From: Ensifer adhaerens
GTDB taxonomy: Bacteria; Pseudomonadota; Alphaproteobacteria; Rhizobiales; Rhizobiaceae
Reading direction: 5' to 3'
DNA length: 64,000 nucleotides
Assembly: GCF_000697965.2 (NCBI RefSeq)
Contig: NZ_CP015880.1
Location: forward strand, 3,615,001 to 3,679,000
Shown here: positions 28,609 through 41,877 of the stretch, piece by piece
Numbering within the stretch: the first letter of the stretch is position 1
Layout: each line of letters opens with the position of its first letter
Position numbers and translations under genes: made by a program
The notes under the pieces: model-generated
The model's input: only the letters and a program-made list of their open reading frames with translations
Databases searched by the model: none
Told to the model about the DNA's origin: nothing

Positions 28609-30021
28609 TTATTTGCGCCGAATCACTGCCGCGTAGAAACCATCGAGGCCACTCGAAAACGGTGCATCGAGCGGCAGCATGGCCGGCGTCGTCCGCATTT
28701 CGCCGACCGGCGTGATCGCGTCCTCGAGCCCCGGCCAATCCGCTGCGGAAATAGGAACGCGCTCACAGTTATCGCCCGAACCGATAACCCGGGCAACGAC
28801 CTCTTCGCCTTCACGCGGGTCGAGGGAGCAATTCGAGAAGACGACGGTGCCACCGGGGTTGACCACCGTCAGCGCATGACGAAGCAGCCGCTCCTGCAGG
28901 TCGGCAAGCTTTTCGATGTCTTCCGGTCCCTTGGTCCACAACACATCAGGGTGACGTCGTGTCGTGCCGGTCGAGGAGCAGGGAGCGTCGAGAAGCGCCG
29001 CATCGAACAGGGCTTCCGGCTGGAAGTCCGCCATGTTGACTTCCTTGGTCTCGGCCTCGAGCCCCAGCCGCTTGAGATTGCCCTTCAGCCGGCGCAAGCG
29101 GCTGCCGGACTGGTCCAGCGCCGTCACTTCGGCGCCGGCAAGAATGAGTTGGGCCGTCTTGCCGCCCGGTGCGGCGCAGAGATCGACGGTCCGCTTGCCC
29201 TTGAGGTCGCCAAACAGTCGAGCAGGGATCGATGCAGCCGCGTCCTGGACCCACCAGCCGCCATCATCGAATCCGGCTAAGGAAGGGATGGAGCCGGAGA
29301 ATGCGCCGAGCCGCACAGAGCCGGTCGGCAGGACGGTGCCACCAAGCCGCTCGGCCCAAGCCGCAGGCTCGGATTTGACGGAAAGATCGATTGCCGCCGG
29401 CGTCAACTGCGCCTCGGCGATCTTCTCGGCCGCCGCTGCGCCGTAGTGGGCAATGAGGCGCTCGAAGAACCATTCCGGCATCGCCGGAATATGGCGCGTG
29501 CTTTCGAGAACGGCTTCCTTTTCGCGCGACAGGCGCCGCAGCACGGCGTTCACGAGATTGGCGAAGCGGCGGTTGCGCGGATCGTTCTGCGCCTGTTCGA
29601 CGGCGAGATCGACGGCGGAATGATCGGGCACGTCGAGATAGAGGATCTGTGCCGCTGCCACGGCAAGCACATGCTCCAGCGCCCGCGCTCCCTCCGGCAG
29701 AGGCGTCTGCAGCAGCGAATTGATCGCAGCCTGCACGCGCGGGAGATGGCGAAGGGCGGAATTGAGTATTGCCCGGACCAGAGCGCGGTCGGCTTCGTTA
29801 AGCTCGCGATAGGCCGGGTTGCCGTGCTCGCTGTCGAGCATGCCGTCGAGCGACGTCTTGCGATCGATGACTGCTGCCAAGATCTTCGCGGCGGCCTGAC
29901 GAGCCCTCAACCCCGGCTTCTCCGGACCACGCGGCGCCGGAGCGGGCTTCTTCGACTTCGCTGCGCCGCCGTTGCGGTGCGATCGTTTCGGACGTGAATC
30001 GTTGTTGTTTTCTGCAGACAT
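28609..30021 (-). CDS. rsmB: 16S rRNA m5C methyltransferase (RsmB/Sun)
   Basis: A 470-residue protein with a basic N-terminal tail, a NusB-like RNA-binding domain (~residues 40-170) and a SAM-dependent methyltransferase domain. The SAM site VDLCAAPGGKTAQL is clear; the two catalytic cysteines lie in DAPCSSTGTTRRHPD (about residue 347) and FSNCSLDPREGEE (about 396). It methylates a cytosine of 16S rRNA. The start ATG shares one base with the stop of htpX (TGATG), so the two genes are coupled. A longer frame reading into htpX is rejected as the start. Confidence 0.94.
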   Translation of the reverse strand: MSAENNNDSRPKRSHRNGGAAKSKKPAPAPRGPEKPGLRARQAAAKILAAVIDRKTSLDGMLDSEHGNPAYRELNEADRALVRAILNSALRHLPRVQAAINSLLQTPLPEGARALEHVLAVAAAQILYLDVPDHSAVDLAVEQAQNDPRNRRFANLVNAVLRRLSREKEAVLESTRHIPAMPEWFFERLIAHYGAAAAEKIAEAQLTPAAIDLSVKSEPAAWAERLGGTVLPTGSVRLGAFSGSIPSLAGFDDGGWWVQDAAASIPARLFGDLKGKRTVDLCAAPGGKTAQLILAGAEVTALDQSGSRLRRLKGNLKRLGLEAETKEVNMADFQPEALFDAALLDAPCSSTGTTRRHPDVLWTKGPEDIEKLADLQERLLRHALTVVNPGGTVVFSNCSLDPREGEEVVARVIGSGDNCERVPISAADWPGLEDAITPVGEMRTTPAMLPLDAPFSSGLDGFYAAVIRRK

Positions 30022-30980
30022 CAGGACCAGGGACCTTTGGGCGGTTCGGAACCACCGCGACCCCATCCGGTAGAGGGCACAGAGCGCGATTTGCGCACGG
30101 GATTATCAGCACGAACCGGCGGCGTCGAGACCGAAGACATCTCCTGCGCCATCTGCTGCAGGGCCGCGATGCGGTTTTCGGTGTTCGGATGGGTCGAGAA
30201 CAGGTTGTCCATGCGCTCGCCGGAGAGCGGATTGATGATGAACATATGCGCCGTTGCCGGGTTGCGCTCGGCATCGTCATTGTGGATCTGATGGGCGGCG
30301 CCTGCGATCTTCTGCAGCGCCGAAGCGAGCGCCAGGGGCTTGCCGCAAATCTCGGCGCCGCGACGGTCGGCCGAGTATTCGCGCGTTCGGCTGATCGCCA
30401 TCTGCACCAGCATTGCCGCCATCGGCGCCACGATCATCGCGACAAGCGTGCCGATGAAGCCGAGCGGATTGTTGTTTTCACGGTTGCCGCTGAAGAAGAA
30501 GGCAAAGTTGCCGAGCATCGAGATCGCGCCGGCAAGGGTTGCCGTCAGCGTCATCGTCAGCGTATCGCGGTTCTGCACGTGCGCGAGTTCATGCGCCATC
30601 ACGCCGGCGACCTCGTCATAGTCGAGAGCGTGAAGCAGCCCGGTCGACGCGGCGACCGCGGCATTCTCCGGATTGCGACCGGTGGCAAACGCGTTCGGCT
30701 GCGGGCTATCGATCACATAGACGCGCGGCATCGGCAGGCCGGCATTGCGAGCGAGGTCACGCACGATGCCGTAATATTCCGGGGCACTGCGCTCATCGAC
30801 CTCCTGCGCGCGGTACATGCGCAGCACCATCTTGTCCGAGTTCCAGTAGGAGAAGAAGTTCATGCCTGCGGCCATGACGAAGGCGATCATCATGCCGCCC
30901 CGTCCGCCAATGGCGAAGCCTACCGCCATGAACAGGGCGGTCATGACTGCAAGCAGCATGGCGGTGCGGACAAGGTTCAT
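30021..30980 (-). CDS. htpX: Membrane zinc metalloprotease HtpX
   Basis: A 319-residue M48 protease. Two hydrophobic segments lie at residues ~5-40, then the HELAH zinc motif at 130-134, two more spans at ~145-200 and the third ligand region [14 protein letters not shown]. HtpX works at the inner membrane in quality control of membrane proteins, with FtsH. The C-terminal ~25 residues are a proline/serine-rich tail not needed for catalysis. It heads the leftward htpX-rsmB unit; a parS-like site is 22 bp upstream of the start. Confidence 0.95.
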   Translation of the reverse strand: MNLVRTAMLLAVMTALFMAVGFAIGGRGGMMIAFVMAAGMNFFSYWNSDKMVLRMYRAQEVDERSAPEYYGIVRDLARNAGLPMPRVYVIDSPQPNAFATGRNPENAAVAASTGLLHALDYDEVAGVMAHELAHVQNRDTLTMTLTATLAGAISMLGNFAFFFSGNRENNNPLGFIGTLVAMIVAPMAAMLVQMAISRTREYSADRRGAEICGKPLALASALQKIAGAAHQIHNDDAERNPATAHMFIINPLSGERMDNLFSTHPNTENRIAALQQMAQEMSSVSTPPVRADNPVRKSRSVPSTGWGRGGSEPPKGPWS

Positions 30981-31001
30981 CAGGAGGCTCCGGGTCGTCT
31001 A

Positions 31002-31017
31002 CGTTTCACGTGAATCA
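31002..31017. other. parS-like site, GANTC variant
   Basis: CGTTTCACGTGAATCA; the right arm reads GAATC (31012-31016), a GANTC motif, while the left arm and CACGTG core match parS. It lies in the divergent htpX / sdhAF4 upstream region. Confidence 0.7.
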
Positions 31018-31105
31018 GGGTTCCCGTCCGGGGAACGGCATCCTATATGATGGGTGCAAACACCCAATTCTTCAATATTGATGCTCGAATCCGGATACCG
31101 TTCAG

Positions 31106-31306
31106 ATGCAGAACGACAATGACAACGCCGCCGACCGCCCGAAGAAGCCGCTGCCGCCCGCCGCTGTGCGGGCGCTGAAGGAAGCGGAAGAACGGCGTCA
31201 GGCGGAGATCAAGAAGGAACTGCCGCAGGAGATCGGCGGGCGCGGAGGTGAAGATCCAGCCCGTTACGGCGACTGGGAGATCAAGGGTCGGGCGATCGAC
31301 TTCTAA
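31106..31306 (+). CDS. DUF1674 protein, succinate dehydrogenase assembly factor 4 type
   Basis: A 66-residue protein with a charged N-terminal half and the invariant C-terminal block GGRGGEDPARYGDWEIKGRA ending in DF. That block is the signature of DUF1674, the family of mitochondrial SDHAF4/Sdh8, which holds the flavinated SdhA subunit before complex II assembly. The bacterial role is inferred from the eukaryotic one. It is divergent from htpX and followed by a terminator. Confidence 0.85.
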   Translation: MQNDNDNAADRPKKPLPPAAVRALKEAEERRQAEIKKELPQEIGGRGGEDPARYGDWEIKGRAIDF

Positions 31307-31390
31307 GTTCGGGTCGGGCGCCCGCGCCTGCAACCGCGATCTGAATCCGGCTCACGAAATGGTTCGACGGCCACCTGGCGACGAGAGGAG

Positions 31391-31425
31391 AACCGCCGCA
31401 CGTCCAAGAGACGCGCGGCGGTTTT
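31391..31425. terminator. Hairpin terminator between the SdhAF4-like gene and acs
   Basis: AACCGCCGC / GCGGCGGTT form a 9-bp stem around an inner CGTC...GACG stem, followed by TTTTC on the plus strand. It lies between two converging stops. Confidence 0.7.
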
Positions 31426-31430
31426 CAACG

Positions 31431-33380
<1,950 letters not shown>

Positions 33381-33607
33381 ATTTTCCTCCCTACGCATTC
33401 CTAGTGCGGTTCGCCCCTCCTAGGGCTCCCCCGTTTCGCGCACATTCATAGCAGGTCAAATGCCCGCCGCAATTAGACAAAAGGACATTTGGAACTGAAG
33501 AATTGCAATTTCGCGACAACGACGGTATAGAGGCCCACATTTCCCGGAAATCAGTGGTAGACTCCACGGCCCGCGACACCGGCGCGGCGGACAAAAGGAC
33601 TATATCC

Positions 33608-34309
33608 ATGGCTCAGCAACTGCTTATGCCCAAGGCGACCGCCGTCTGGCTGGTTGACAATACCGCGCTGTCCTTCGACCAGATCGCGCAGTTCTGCAAG
33701 CTGCACCCGCTCGAAGTGAAGGCGATCGCCGACGGTGAATCCGCGCAGGGCATCAAGGGCCTCGACCCGATTGCGACCGGTCAGCTTTCGCGCGACGAGA
33801 TCGCCCGCGCCGAAGGCAACCCCAACCACAAGCTGAAGCTGTCCGAGCCGAAGGTTCGCGTACCTGATAGCAAGCGCAAGGGCCCGCGCTACACCCCGGT
33901 TTCCAAGCGCCAGGATCGCCCGAACGCCATTCTGTGGCTGGTTCGCAACCATCCGGAACTCAAGGACGCGCAGATCTCGCGCCTCGTCGGTACGACCAAG
34001 TCGACGATCGAGCAGATCCGTGAGCGCACCCACTGGAACTCCGCCAACCTGACGCCGATGGATCCGGTAACCCTCGGCCTCTGCTCGCAGATCGACCTCG
34101 ACCTCGAAGTCGAACGCGCTTCCAAGGGCCGTCCGCTGCCGACGGCTGCCGAACTCGGCCAGACACTGGAATCGGCCCAGGAAACCGAAAAGCTGGGCTT
34201 CAGCTACGAGCGCGAGGAAGAGAAGGAAATCGACGCCGATGCCGTCTTCGCCAAGCTCAAGTCGCTGAAGTCGGACCGCAAGGACGAGGACGAAGACGAT
34301 CAGTACTGA
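33608..34309 (+). CDS. trcR: TrcR-type cell-cycle transcriptional regulator (DUF1013)
   Basis: A 233-residue alphaproteobacterial protein. The N-terminal part MAQQLLMPKATAVWLVDNT and TALSFDQIAQFCKLHPLEVK resembles a helix-turn-helix, and a second such element lies at NAILWLVRNHPELKDAQISR with LVGTTKSTIEQIRERTHW. The acidic C-terminal tail ends DEDEDDQY. The family (DUF1013) is named cell-cycle regulator TrcR in recent annotation; the name is from memory of the family and direct targets here are unknown. The start at 33608 was chosen over an upstream ATG since the conserved region begins here. Strong bidirectional terminator downstream. Confidence 0.85.
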   Translation: MAQQLLMPKATAVWLVDNTALSFDQIAQFCKLHPLEVKAIADGESAQGIKGLDPIATGQLSRDEIARAEGNPNHKLKLSEPKVRVPDSKRKGPRYTPVSKRQDRPNAILWLVRNHPELKDAQISRLVGTTKSTIEQIRERTHWNSANLTPMDPVTLGLCSQIDLDLEVERASKGRPLPTAAELGQTLESAQETEKLGFSYEREEEKEIDADAVFAKLKSLKSDRKDEDEDDQY

Positions 34310-34327
34310 TCGCCGTCCAGCCCAATG

Positions 34328-34360
34328 AAAAAAGCCCGGATCGACGATCCGGGCTTTTTT
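34328..34360. terminator. Bidirectional terminator between trcR and ectC
   Basis: GCCCGGATC / GATCCGGGC with a GAC loop, flanked by A6 on the left and T6 on the right; it can end transcription from both converging genes. Confidence 0.92.
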
Positions 34361-34384
34361 GTTGATCAGTGCTCAGCAACGTGC

Positions 34385-34771
34385 TCAGTAGGCCGAACCG
34401 GACGGGTCATCGAGGTTGTGGCGCTCGGTCCCCTTGAGCGGCGGATTGAAGACGCTGACGAGGACCAGATCTTCGTCCTTGCCGCCGCGCAAGAAATGCT
34501 TGTCGTGCTGGTCCAGCACGTAGATATCACCCTTGTTGATCGGGAAGACCTTGCCCTGCATGTCCTCGACCTCGCCGTGCCCGGCGATGCAATAGCAGGC
34601 CTCGAGATGGTTGCGGTACTCGAGCAGCGATACCGTTCCGGCGCGCACCACCGTGTGGCAGACGGTGAAACCCATACCGTCCCTCTCGGTGAGCAGGCGG
34701 TGGCTAGTACCGCTGCCCCACTCGACGAAATGATCAGTTGCTTCGATTTGCTGCAGGCTGCGGACGAACAT
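34385..34771 (-). CDS. ectC: Solitary ectoine synthase (EctC) homologue
   Basis: A 128-residue cupin protein resembling ectoine synthase: [35 protein letters not shown] and [14 protein letters not shown] carry the metal and substrate positions of EctC, which cyclises N-acetyl-diaminobutyrate to ectoine. The length fits. No ectA, ectB, ectD or ask gene is nearby, so it is a solitary EctC; such proteins are known in bacteria that do not make ectoine from scratch and may act on imported precursors or related compounds. A GGAGGGG ribosome site favours the start at 34771 over 34783. The adjacent divergent LysR gene probably controls it. Confidence 0.85.
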   Translation of the reverse strand: MFVRSLQQIEATDHFVEWGSGTSHRLLTERDGMGFTVCHTVVRAGTVSLLEYRNHLEACYCIAGHGEVEDMQGKVFPINKGDIYVLDQHDKHFLRGGKDEDLVLVSVFNPPLKGTERHNLDDPSGSAY

Positions 34772-34911
34772 GGGCCCCTCCATCTGTAAATATTCCTAAT
34801 ATCCGCCAACTGAAAAGCTCTCTCCCGCCTCGGTTGGAAGCCCAGTATCCGTTGACATCGACAGCCGATCAAACGACGATTCCTCAAGGATTTGATGAGG
34901 AAAACTTACAG

Positions 34912-35781
34912 ATGATATTGCCCCCACTCGGCATGCTGCGTGCCTTCGAAGCCGCAGCGCGTCTGGCGAGCTTCTCCCGCGCCGGTGACGAACTGCATGT
35001 GACGCACGCCGCCATCAGTCACCAGATCCGGCTGCTGGAGGCGTGGTTCGGCCGGCCGCTCTTCATGCGCGAGAAGCGTGGGGTCAGTCTGGCGCCCGAG
35101 GCGGAGAACCTATCCGCCGTGTTGACATCGTCATTCGAGCGCATCGCCGCGGAAACGGAGTTGCTGCGGCTGAACGCCAAGGCGCAGTTGAGCGTTGCCT
35201 GCATACCCTCGATCGCCACGCGCTGGCTGATCCCGGCACTCGGCGAATTCCTGCAGCGTCACCCCGAGGTGGACGTCAAGGTCGTCTACGCGATGGCCGA
35301 GCAGCAATTGCGGGAAACCGGCTGCGACGTCCTCATCACGCTCGGCGCCGACAAGAGCGAGGGGACCCGCTCCGATCGGCTGTTCTCCCGCATCAATCGA
35401 CCGGTTGCGAGCCCCCGTTATCTCGAGCGGAAAGGCGCGTTGAGGACACCAGAGGCAATCGCGTCTGCCGATCTGCTGCACGACGAAACGACGTCACGCT
35501 GGCGCGATTGGCTGGCAAGAGCAGGGCAGGAGACCACGCAGACGTTGCGTGGCCCGGTTTTCCAGGATTTCAATCTTCTGGCGACGGCGGTCATTGCCGG
35601 CCATGGCGTGGCGCTTTGCCCGGTCGAAGTCTTCCGCCGCGAAATCGAAAACGGTGACCTGGTGATCCTGTCCGATGTCGCCACCCTGGAGGACGAGAGC
35701 TACTTCCTGATCACCAAAGTCACACGCTCGAAGGCGGCAGCCAGTTTCGCCGATTGGTTCGCGGCCGTTGTGCACGCCTAA
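34912..35781 (+). CDS. LysR-family transcriptional regulator (GcvA-like)
   Basis: A 289-residue regulator with a winged helix at residues ~5-65 (LGMLRAFEAAARLASFSRAG, HAAISHQIRLLEAWFGRPLF) and an effector-binding domain from ~90 (LSVACIPSIATRWLIPALGEF, then AVIAGHGVALCP near 225). It resembles GcvA-type LysR proteins. It is divergent from the solitary ectC with 140 bp between starts, the usual layout of a LysR regulator and its target. A 9-bp inverted repeat (CATCTGTAA at 34781, TTACAGATG at 34906) brackets that gap. The start at 34912 matches the family start; the frame is open further upstream. Confidence 0.9.
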   Translation: MILPPLGMLRAFEAAARLASFSRAGDELHVTHAAISHQIRLLEAWFGRPLFMREKRGVSLAPEAENLSAVLTSSFERIAAETELLRLNAKAQLSVACIPSIATRWLIPALGEFLQRHPEVDVKVVYAMAEQQLRETGCDVLITLGADKSEGTRSDRLFSRINRPVASPRYLERKGALRTPEAIASADLLHDETTSRWRDWLARAGQETTQTLRGPVFQDFNLLATAVIAGHGVALCPVEVFRREIENGDLVILSDVATLEDESYFLITKVTRSKAAASFADWFAAVVHA

Positions 35782-35824
35782 TACGGAATGCACCTCGCAG
35801 ATTCATGAGCCGGCTTAGCAATCG

Positions 35825-37732
35825 TTATACACCGATGCCGCGCCCTTGCAGCGCAACGGTGATTTCGTCGAGGATGACTGGATCGTCGATCGTCGCGGGC
35901 ATCTTCCAGGGCTGGCGGTCAGCGATCTTCTGGATCGTGGCGCGCAGGATCTTGCCCGACCGCGTCTTCGGCAGCCGCTTGACGCAGATCGCCAGGCGGA
36001 AGGCGGCAACAGGTCCGATGCGTTCGCGCACGAGGCTGATGACCTCGCGCTCGATCTCCGACGTTTCACGGGAAACATTGGAGTTTATGACGAGGAAGCC
36101 GGCCGGGACCTGGCCTTTCAGGTCGTCGGCAATGCCGATCACGGCGCATTCGGCCACATCGGGGTGGCTGGCGCAGACCTCCTCCATCGCTCCGGTGGAG
36201 AGGCGATGGCCAGCCACGTTGATGATGTCGTCCGTCCGCGCCATGATGAAGATGTAACCATCCTCATCGAGGTAGCCGGCATCGGCAGTCTTGTAGTAGC
36301 CGGGAAACTCGTCGAGATAGGCCGCACGGAACCGATGGTCAGCATTCCAAAGCGTCGGCAGGCAGCCTGGCGGCAGCGGCAGCTTTACCACCACATTGCC
36401 GAGCGTACCGGCGCCAACCGGATGTCCGGCATCGTCGAGAATCTGGACGTCGTATCCCGGCAGCGGAACCGCCGGAGAACCGTACTTTACCGGCAGGAGC
36501 CCGAGCCCCATCGGATTTCCCGCCACGGGCCATCCCGTTTCCGTCTGCCACCAATGGTCGATGACGGGCACGCCGAGCGCGTTTTCTGCCCATTGGATCG
36601 TGTCGGGATCCGCCCGTTCTCCGGCAAGAAACAACGCGCGGAATTTCGACAGGTCGTACCGGCGAACGTGGGAAGCCTCCGGATCTTCCTTGCGGATCGC
36701 TCTCAGCGCCGTCGGCGCGGTGAACATCACCACGACGCCGTGTTCGGCAATGATGCGCCAATAGGTGCCTGGATCCGGCGTGCCGACCGGCTTGCCTTCG
36801 AACAGGATCGAGGTGCTGCCGTTGAGGAGCGGACCGTACACGATATAGGAGTGGCCAACGACCCAGCCGATATCGGACGCAGCCCAGAACACTTCGCCCG
36901 GCTGCACGCCGAAGAAATTCTCCATCGACCATTTGAGCGCGACCATGTGGCCGCCATTGTCGCGCACCACGCCCTTGGGCTGGCCGGTCGTGCCCGACGT
37001 GTAGAGCACATAGAGCGGATCGGTCGAGGCGACCGGAGTACAGCCGACCTCTTCTCCCGCCTGCTTGGCCGCCGCCAAAGCCGCAGCGAAATCGAGGTCG
37101 CGTCCCTCGGTCATGGCGGCTTCCGCCATCTCGCGTTGGAAGACGAGGCAATGGGCCGGCTTGTGGGTCGCGATGTCGAGCGCCGCATCCAGCAGCGGCT
37201 TGTAGGCCACGGTGCGCCCAGGTTCGATGCCGCAGCTTGCGGACACAATGAGCTTGGCCTGGCAATCGTCGATGCGTACGGCGAGCTCGTTGGCGGCAAA
37301 ACCGCCGAAAACCACGGAATGCACGGCGCCGATGCGCGCAGCCGCCAGCATAGCAACCGCCGCCTGCGGGATCATCGGCATATAGATAATGATCCGGTCG
37401 CCCTTGCCAACGCCGAGTTTCCGGTAGACGGCGGCAAGCGCTGCTACATCGCCGAGCAGAGACGCATAGGAGATGCGCTCGACCCGCCCGGTGACGGGAC
37501 TGTCATAGATGAAGGCGATTTGCTCGCCACGGCCCGCGGCCACATGGCGATCCAGGCAATTGTAGCAGGTATTGGTGATGCCTTCGGCGAACCAGTGCCC
37601 ATAGATGCCAGCGTCCGCATCAAATGCACGTGCCGGTCTTTCAAACCAGTCGATCGCATTGGCGGCATTTGACCAGAAACTCTGCGGGTCCGATTTCCAG
37701 CCCGCGTACACGTCGGCATAGCGACTCGCCAT
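35825..37732 (-). CDS. prpE: Propionyl-CoA synthetase (PrpE type)
   Basis: A 635-residue AMP-forming acyl-CoA synthetase. YTSGTTGQPKGVVRDNGGH is the ATP loop, IDHWWQTETGWP the core motif, and [20 protein letters not shown] the C-terminal acylation site. RYADVYAGWKSDPQSFW at the start and GVVRDNGGH favour PrpE over acetyl-CoA synthetase. It would feed propionate into the methylmalonyl route. The stretch NVSRETSE near residue 553 is encoded by a near-parS palindrome. The start at 37732 (MASRYADVY) follows GGGAGGAA. Converges on the LysR gene with 43 bp between. Confidence 0.9.
   Translation of the reverse strand: MASRYADVYAGWKSDPQSFWSNAANAIDWFERPARAFDADAGIYGHWFAEGITNTCYNCLDRHVAAGRGEQIAFIYDSPVTGRVERISYASLLGDVAALAAVYRKLGVGKGDRIIIYMPMIPQAAVAMLAAARIGAVHSVVFGGFAANELAVRIDDCQAKLIVSASCGIEPGRTVAYKPLLDAALDIATHKPAHCLVFQREMAEAAMTEGRDLDFAAALAAAKQAGEEVGCTPVASTDPLYVLYTSGTTGQPKGVVRDNGGHMVALKWSMENFFGVQPGEVFWAASDIGWVVGHSYIVYGPLLNGSTSILFEGKPVGTPDPGTYWRIIAEHGVVVMFTAPTALRAIRKEDPEASHVRRYDLSKFRALFLAGERADPDTIQWAENALGVPVIDHWWQTETGWPVAGNPMGLGLLPVKYGSPAVPLPGYDVQILDDAGHPVGAGTLGNVVVKLPLPPGCLPTLWNADHRFRAAYLDEFPGYYKTADAGYLDEDGYIFIMARTDDIINVAGHRLSTGAMEEVCASHPDVAECAVIGIADDLKGQVPAGFLVINSNVSRETSEIEREVISLVRERIGPVAAFRLAICVKRLPKTRSGKILRATIQKIADRQPWKMPATIDDPVILDEITVALQGRGIGV
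36062..36077. other. Near-parS palindrome inside prpE, centre mutated
   Basis: CGTTTCACGGGAAACA differs from the perfect site at 45444 at one position, in the centre (CACGGG for CACGTG). It encodes Val-Ser-Arg-Glu-Thr of PrpE in the same register as the parS sites in rsmG and aroE. It probably no longer binds ParB well. Confidence 0.35.
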
Positions 37733-37844
37733 GTCCGTTCCTCCCTGCGCATATTGCCGGACATGTCCGGCCTCCTCGTGCACAAGGATAGGCTAATGAG
37801 AGACGAGGGGAACCCCGACGAAAGCGGTATGTGACGAACGGACC

Positions 37845-38504
37845 TCAGCGCGCGCCGAAAATGGCCGAACCGACGCGAACGCCGGTGGCGCCGAACTGGA
37901 CGGCCGTCTCGAAGTCGCCTGACATGCCCATCGACAGCTTCTCGAGCTTGCAGGCAGCAGCCAGCTTCGCGAGCAGGGCAAAATGCGGGCCGGGATTTTC
38001 TTCCACCGGCGGAATGCACATCAGTCCCTCGATCGAAAGACCCAGCTCGTTGCGGCAGAGATCCACGAAGGCAACGGTCTCCTCCGGCGCGATGCCGGCC
38101 TTCTGCGGCTCCAGCCCGGTGTTGACCTGGACGTAGAGCCTAAGCGCCCGGCCCTGCCTCTGCATTTCGGCCGCAAGCGCGCGGGCGATCTTCTCGCGAT
38201 CGACCGTCTCGATGACATCGAACAGCGCGACGGCTTCCGCCGCCTTGTTCGACTGCAGCGGGCCGATCAGGTGCAGTTCGAGACCGGATGTCTCGGCCTT
38301 CAGCTCCGGCCACTTGCCCTGCGCTTCCTGCACGCGGTTCTCGCCGAAGACCCGCTGCCCGGCGGCAATCACCGGGCGGATGGCGTCGGCGTCGAAGGTC
38401 TTGGAAACAGCGACCAGCGTGACGGCACCCTTGGCGCGACCGGCAGACTTCTCCGCTGCCTGAACCCGGCTCACGACATCCTGCAACCGCTCTTGAACTT
38501 CCAT
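37845..38504 (-). CDS. YggS-type PLP homeostasis protein
   Basis: A 219-residue PLP-binding protein of the YggS/PROSC (COG0325) family, a single TIM-like barrel. The PLP lysine is Lys35 in TLVAVSKTFDADAIRP; FGENRVQEAQGKWPEL, LHLIGPLQSNKAAEAV, IEGLMCIPP and SMGMSGDFETAVQFGATGVR are all family motifs. It buffers free PLP and affects amino-acid pools; it has no known enzyme activity. The start at 38504 (MEVQERLQDVV) fits the family; the frame extends 43 codons up without support. It is divergent from leuS. Confidence 0.93.
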   Translation of the reverse strand: MEVQERLQDVVSRVQAAEKSAGRAKGAVTLVAVSKTFDADAIRPVIAAGQRVFGENRVQEAQGKWPELKAETSGLELHLIGPLQSNKAAEAVALFDVIETVDREKIARALAAEMQRQGRALRLYVQVNTGLEPQKAGIAPEETVAFVDLCRNELGLSIEGLMCIPPVEENPGPHFALLAKLAAACKLEKLSMGMSGDFETAVQFGATGVRVGSAIFGAR

Positions 38505-38727
38505 GGACCTGCTCTCCGACACGGGATTTCCAAACCACTGACCGAGCGGCTTAGGCAAAGTTGAGCCGATTGCCAAGGCCGCTCCGCCATGGACAGGCTC
38601 AAATCCGCCAAAGTGTCGCGGCAAACCCTTCAAAAACTTGACCGTCAGGCGGTTTCGTGGTGAAGGTCACCCCAATTATCATGAGGCGCCACTATGCGCC
38701 GCAGAACTTCCGGAACATCGAAAAGAC

Positions 38728-41341
<2,614 letters not shown>

Positions 41342-41355
<14 letters not shown>

Positions 41356-41866
41356 TAGAGCTGGTTTCCGTATCCGGTCGATTCCGGTTCTGGCTGGCGC
41401 GCTCATGTTGACCGCGCTCGCCGGCTGCCAGGTCCGGCCGCTCTATTCCGACCCGGTCGGCACCTCGACGGCACTGGCGGCGATCGAGATTTCCGAAGCC
41501 ACCGACCGTGTCGAGCAGGAAGTGCGTAACGCGCTGATCTTCCTGGCCGCAGGTGGTCAGGGCGAGCCCGTGAATCCGCAGTATCACCTGGCGCTCACCG
41601 TCACCCACCGGTCGATGGGCGTGCTCTACGATCAGGCCAAGGACCGCGCCGGCGCCGGCCGTATCGTCGTCAAGGCGGACTACAATCTGACGAAGATCGG
41701 TACGGGCGAGACCATCAAGTCCGGCAACCGCACCGCCGTTGCTCTCGTTGACTTCCCGGTCCAGGAATTTGCCAAGGTGCGCGCCGTTCGTGACGGTGAA
41801 AACCGCGCAGCCAAGGAACTCGCCGAGCTGATCCGGGCCGACATCGCCGCGGCTCTCAGCCGCTAA
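41342..41866 (+). CDS. lptE: LPS-assembly lipoprotein LptE
   Basis: A 174-residue lipoprotein: a basic N-terminus, a hydrophobic stretch and the lipobox LTALAGCQ with the acylated cysteine near residue 29, followed by VRPLYSDP, a common start of mature LptE. The rest has the beta-sheet/helix pattern of LptE (COG2980) and ends in the conserved helix with [17 protein letters not shown]. LptE plugs the LptD barrel that inserts LPS in the outer membrane. It overlaps leuS by 14 bases and is 11 bases ahead of holA, the order conserved across proteobacteria, which supports the call. Confidence 0.9.
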
Positions 41867-41877
41867 CGGGTGTCGGC

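Noticed and set aside
36062..36077. Near-parS in prpE as a working ParB site
   Set aside because: The CACGTG centre is changed to CACGGG. It is kept only as a probable relic.
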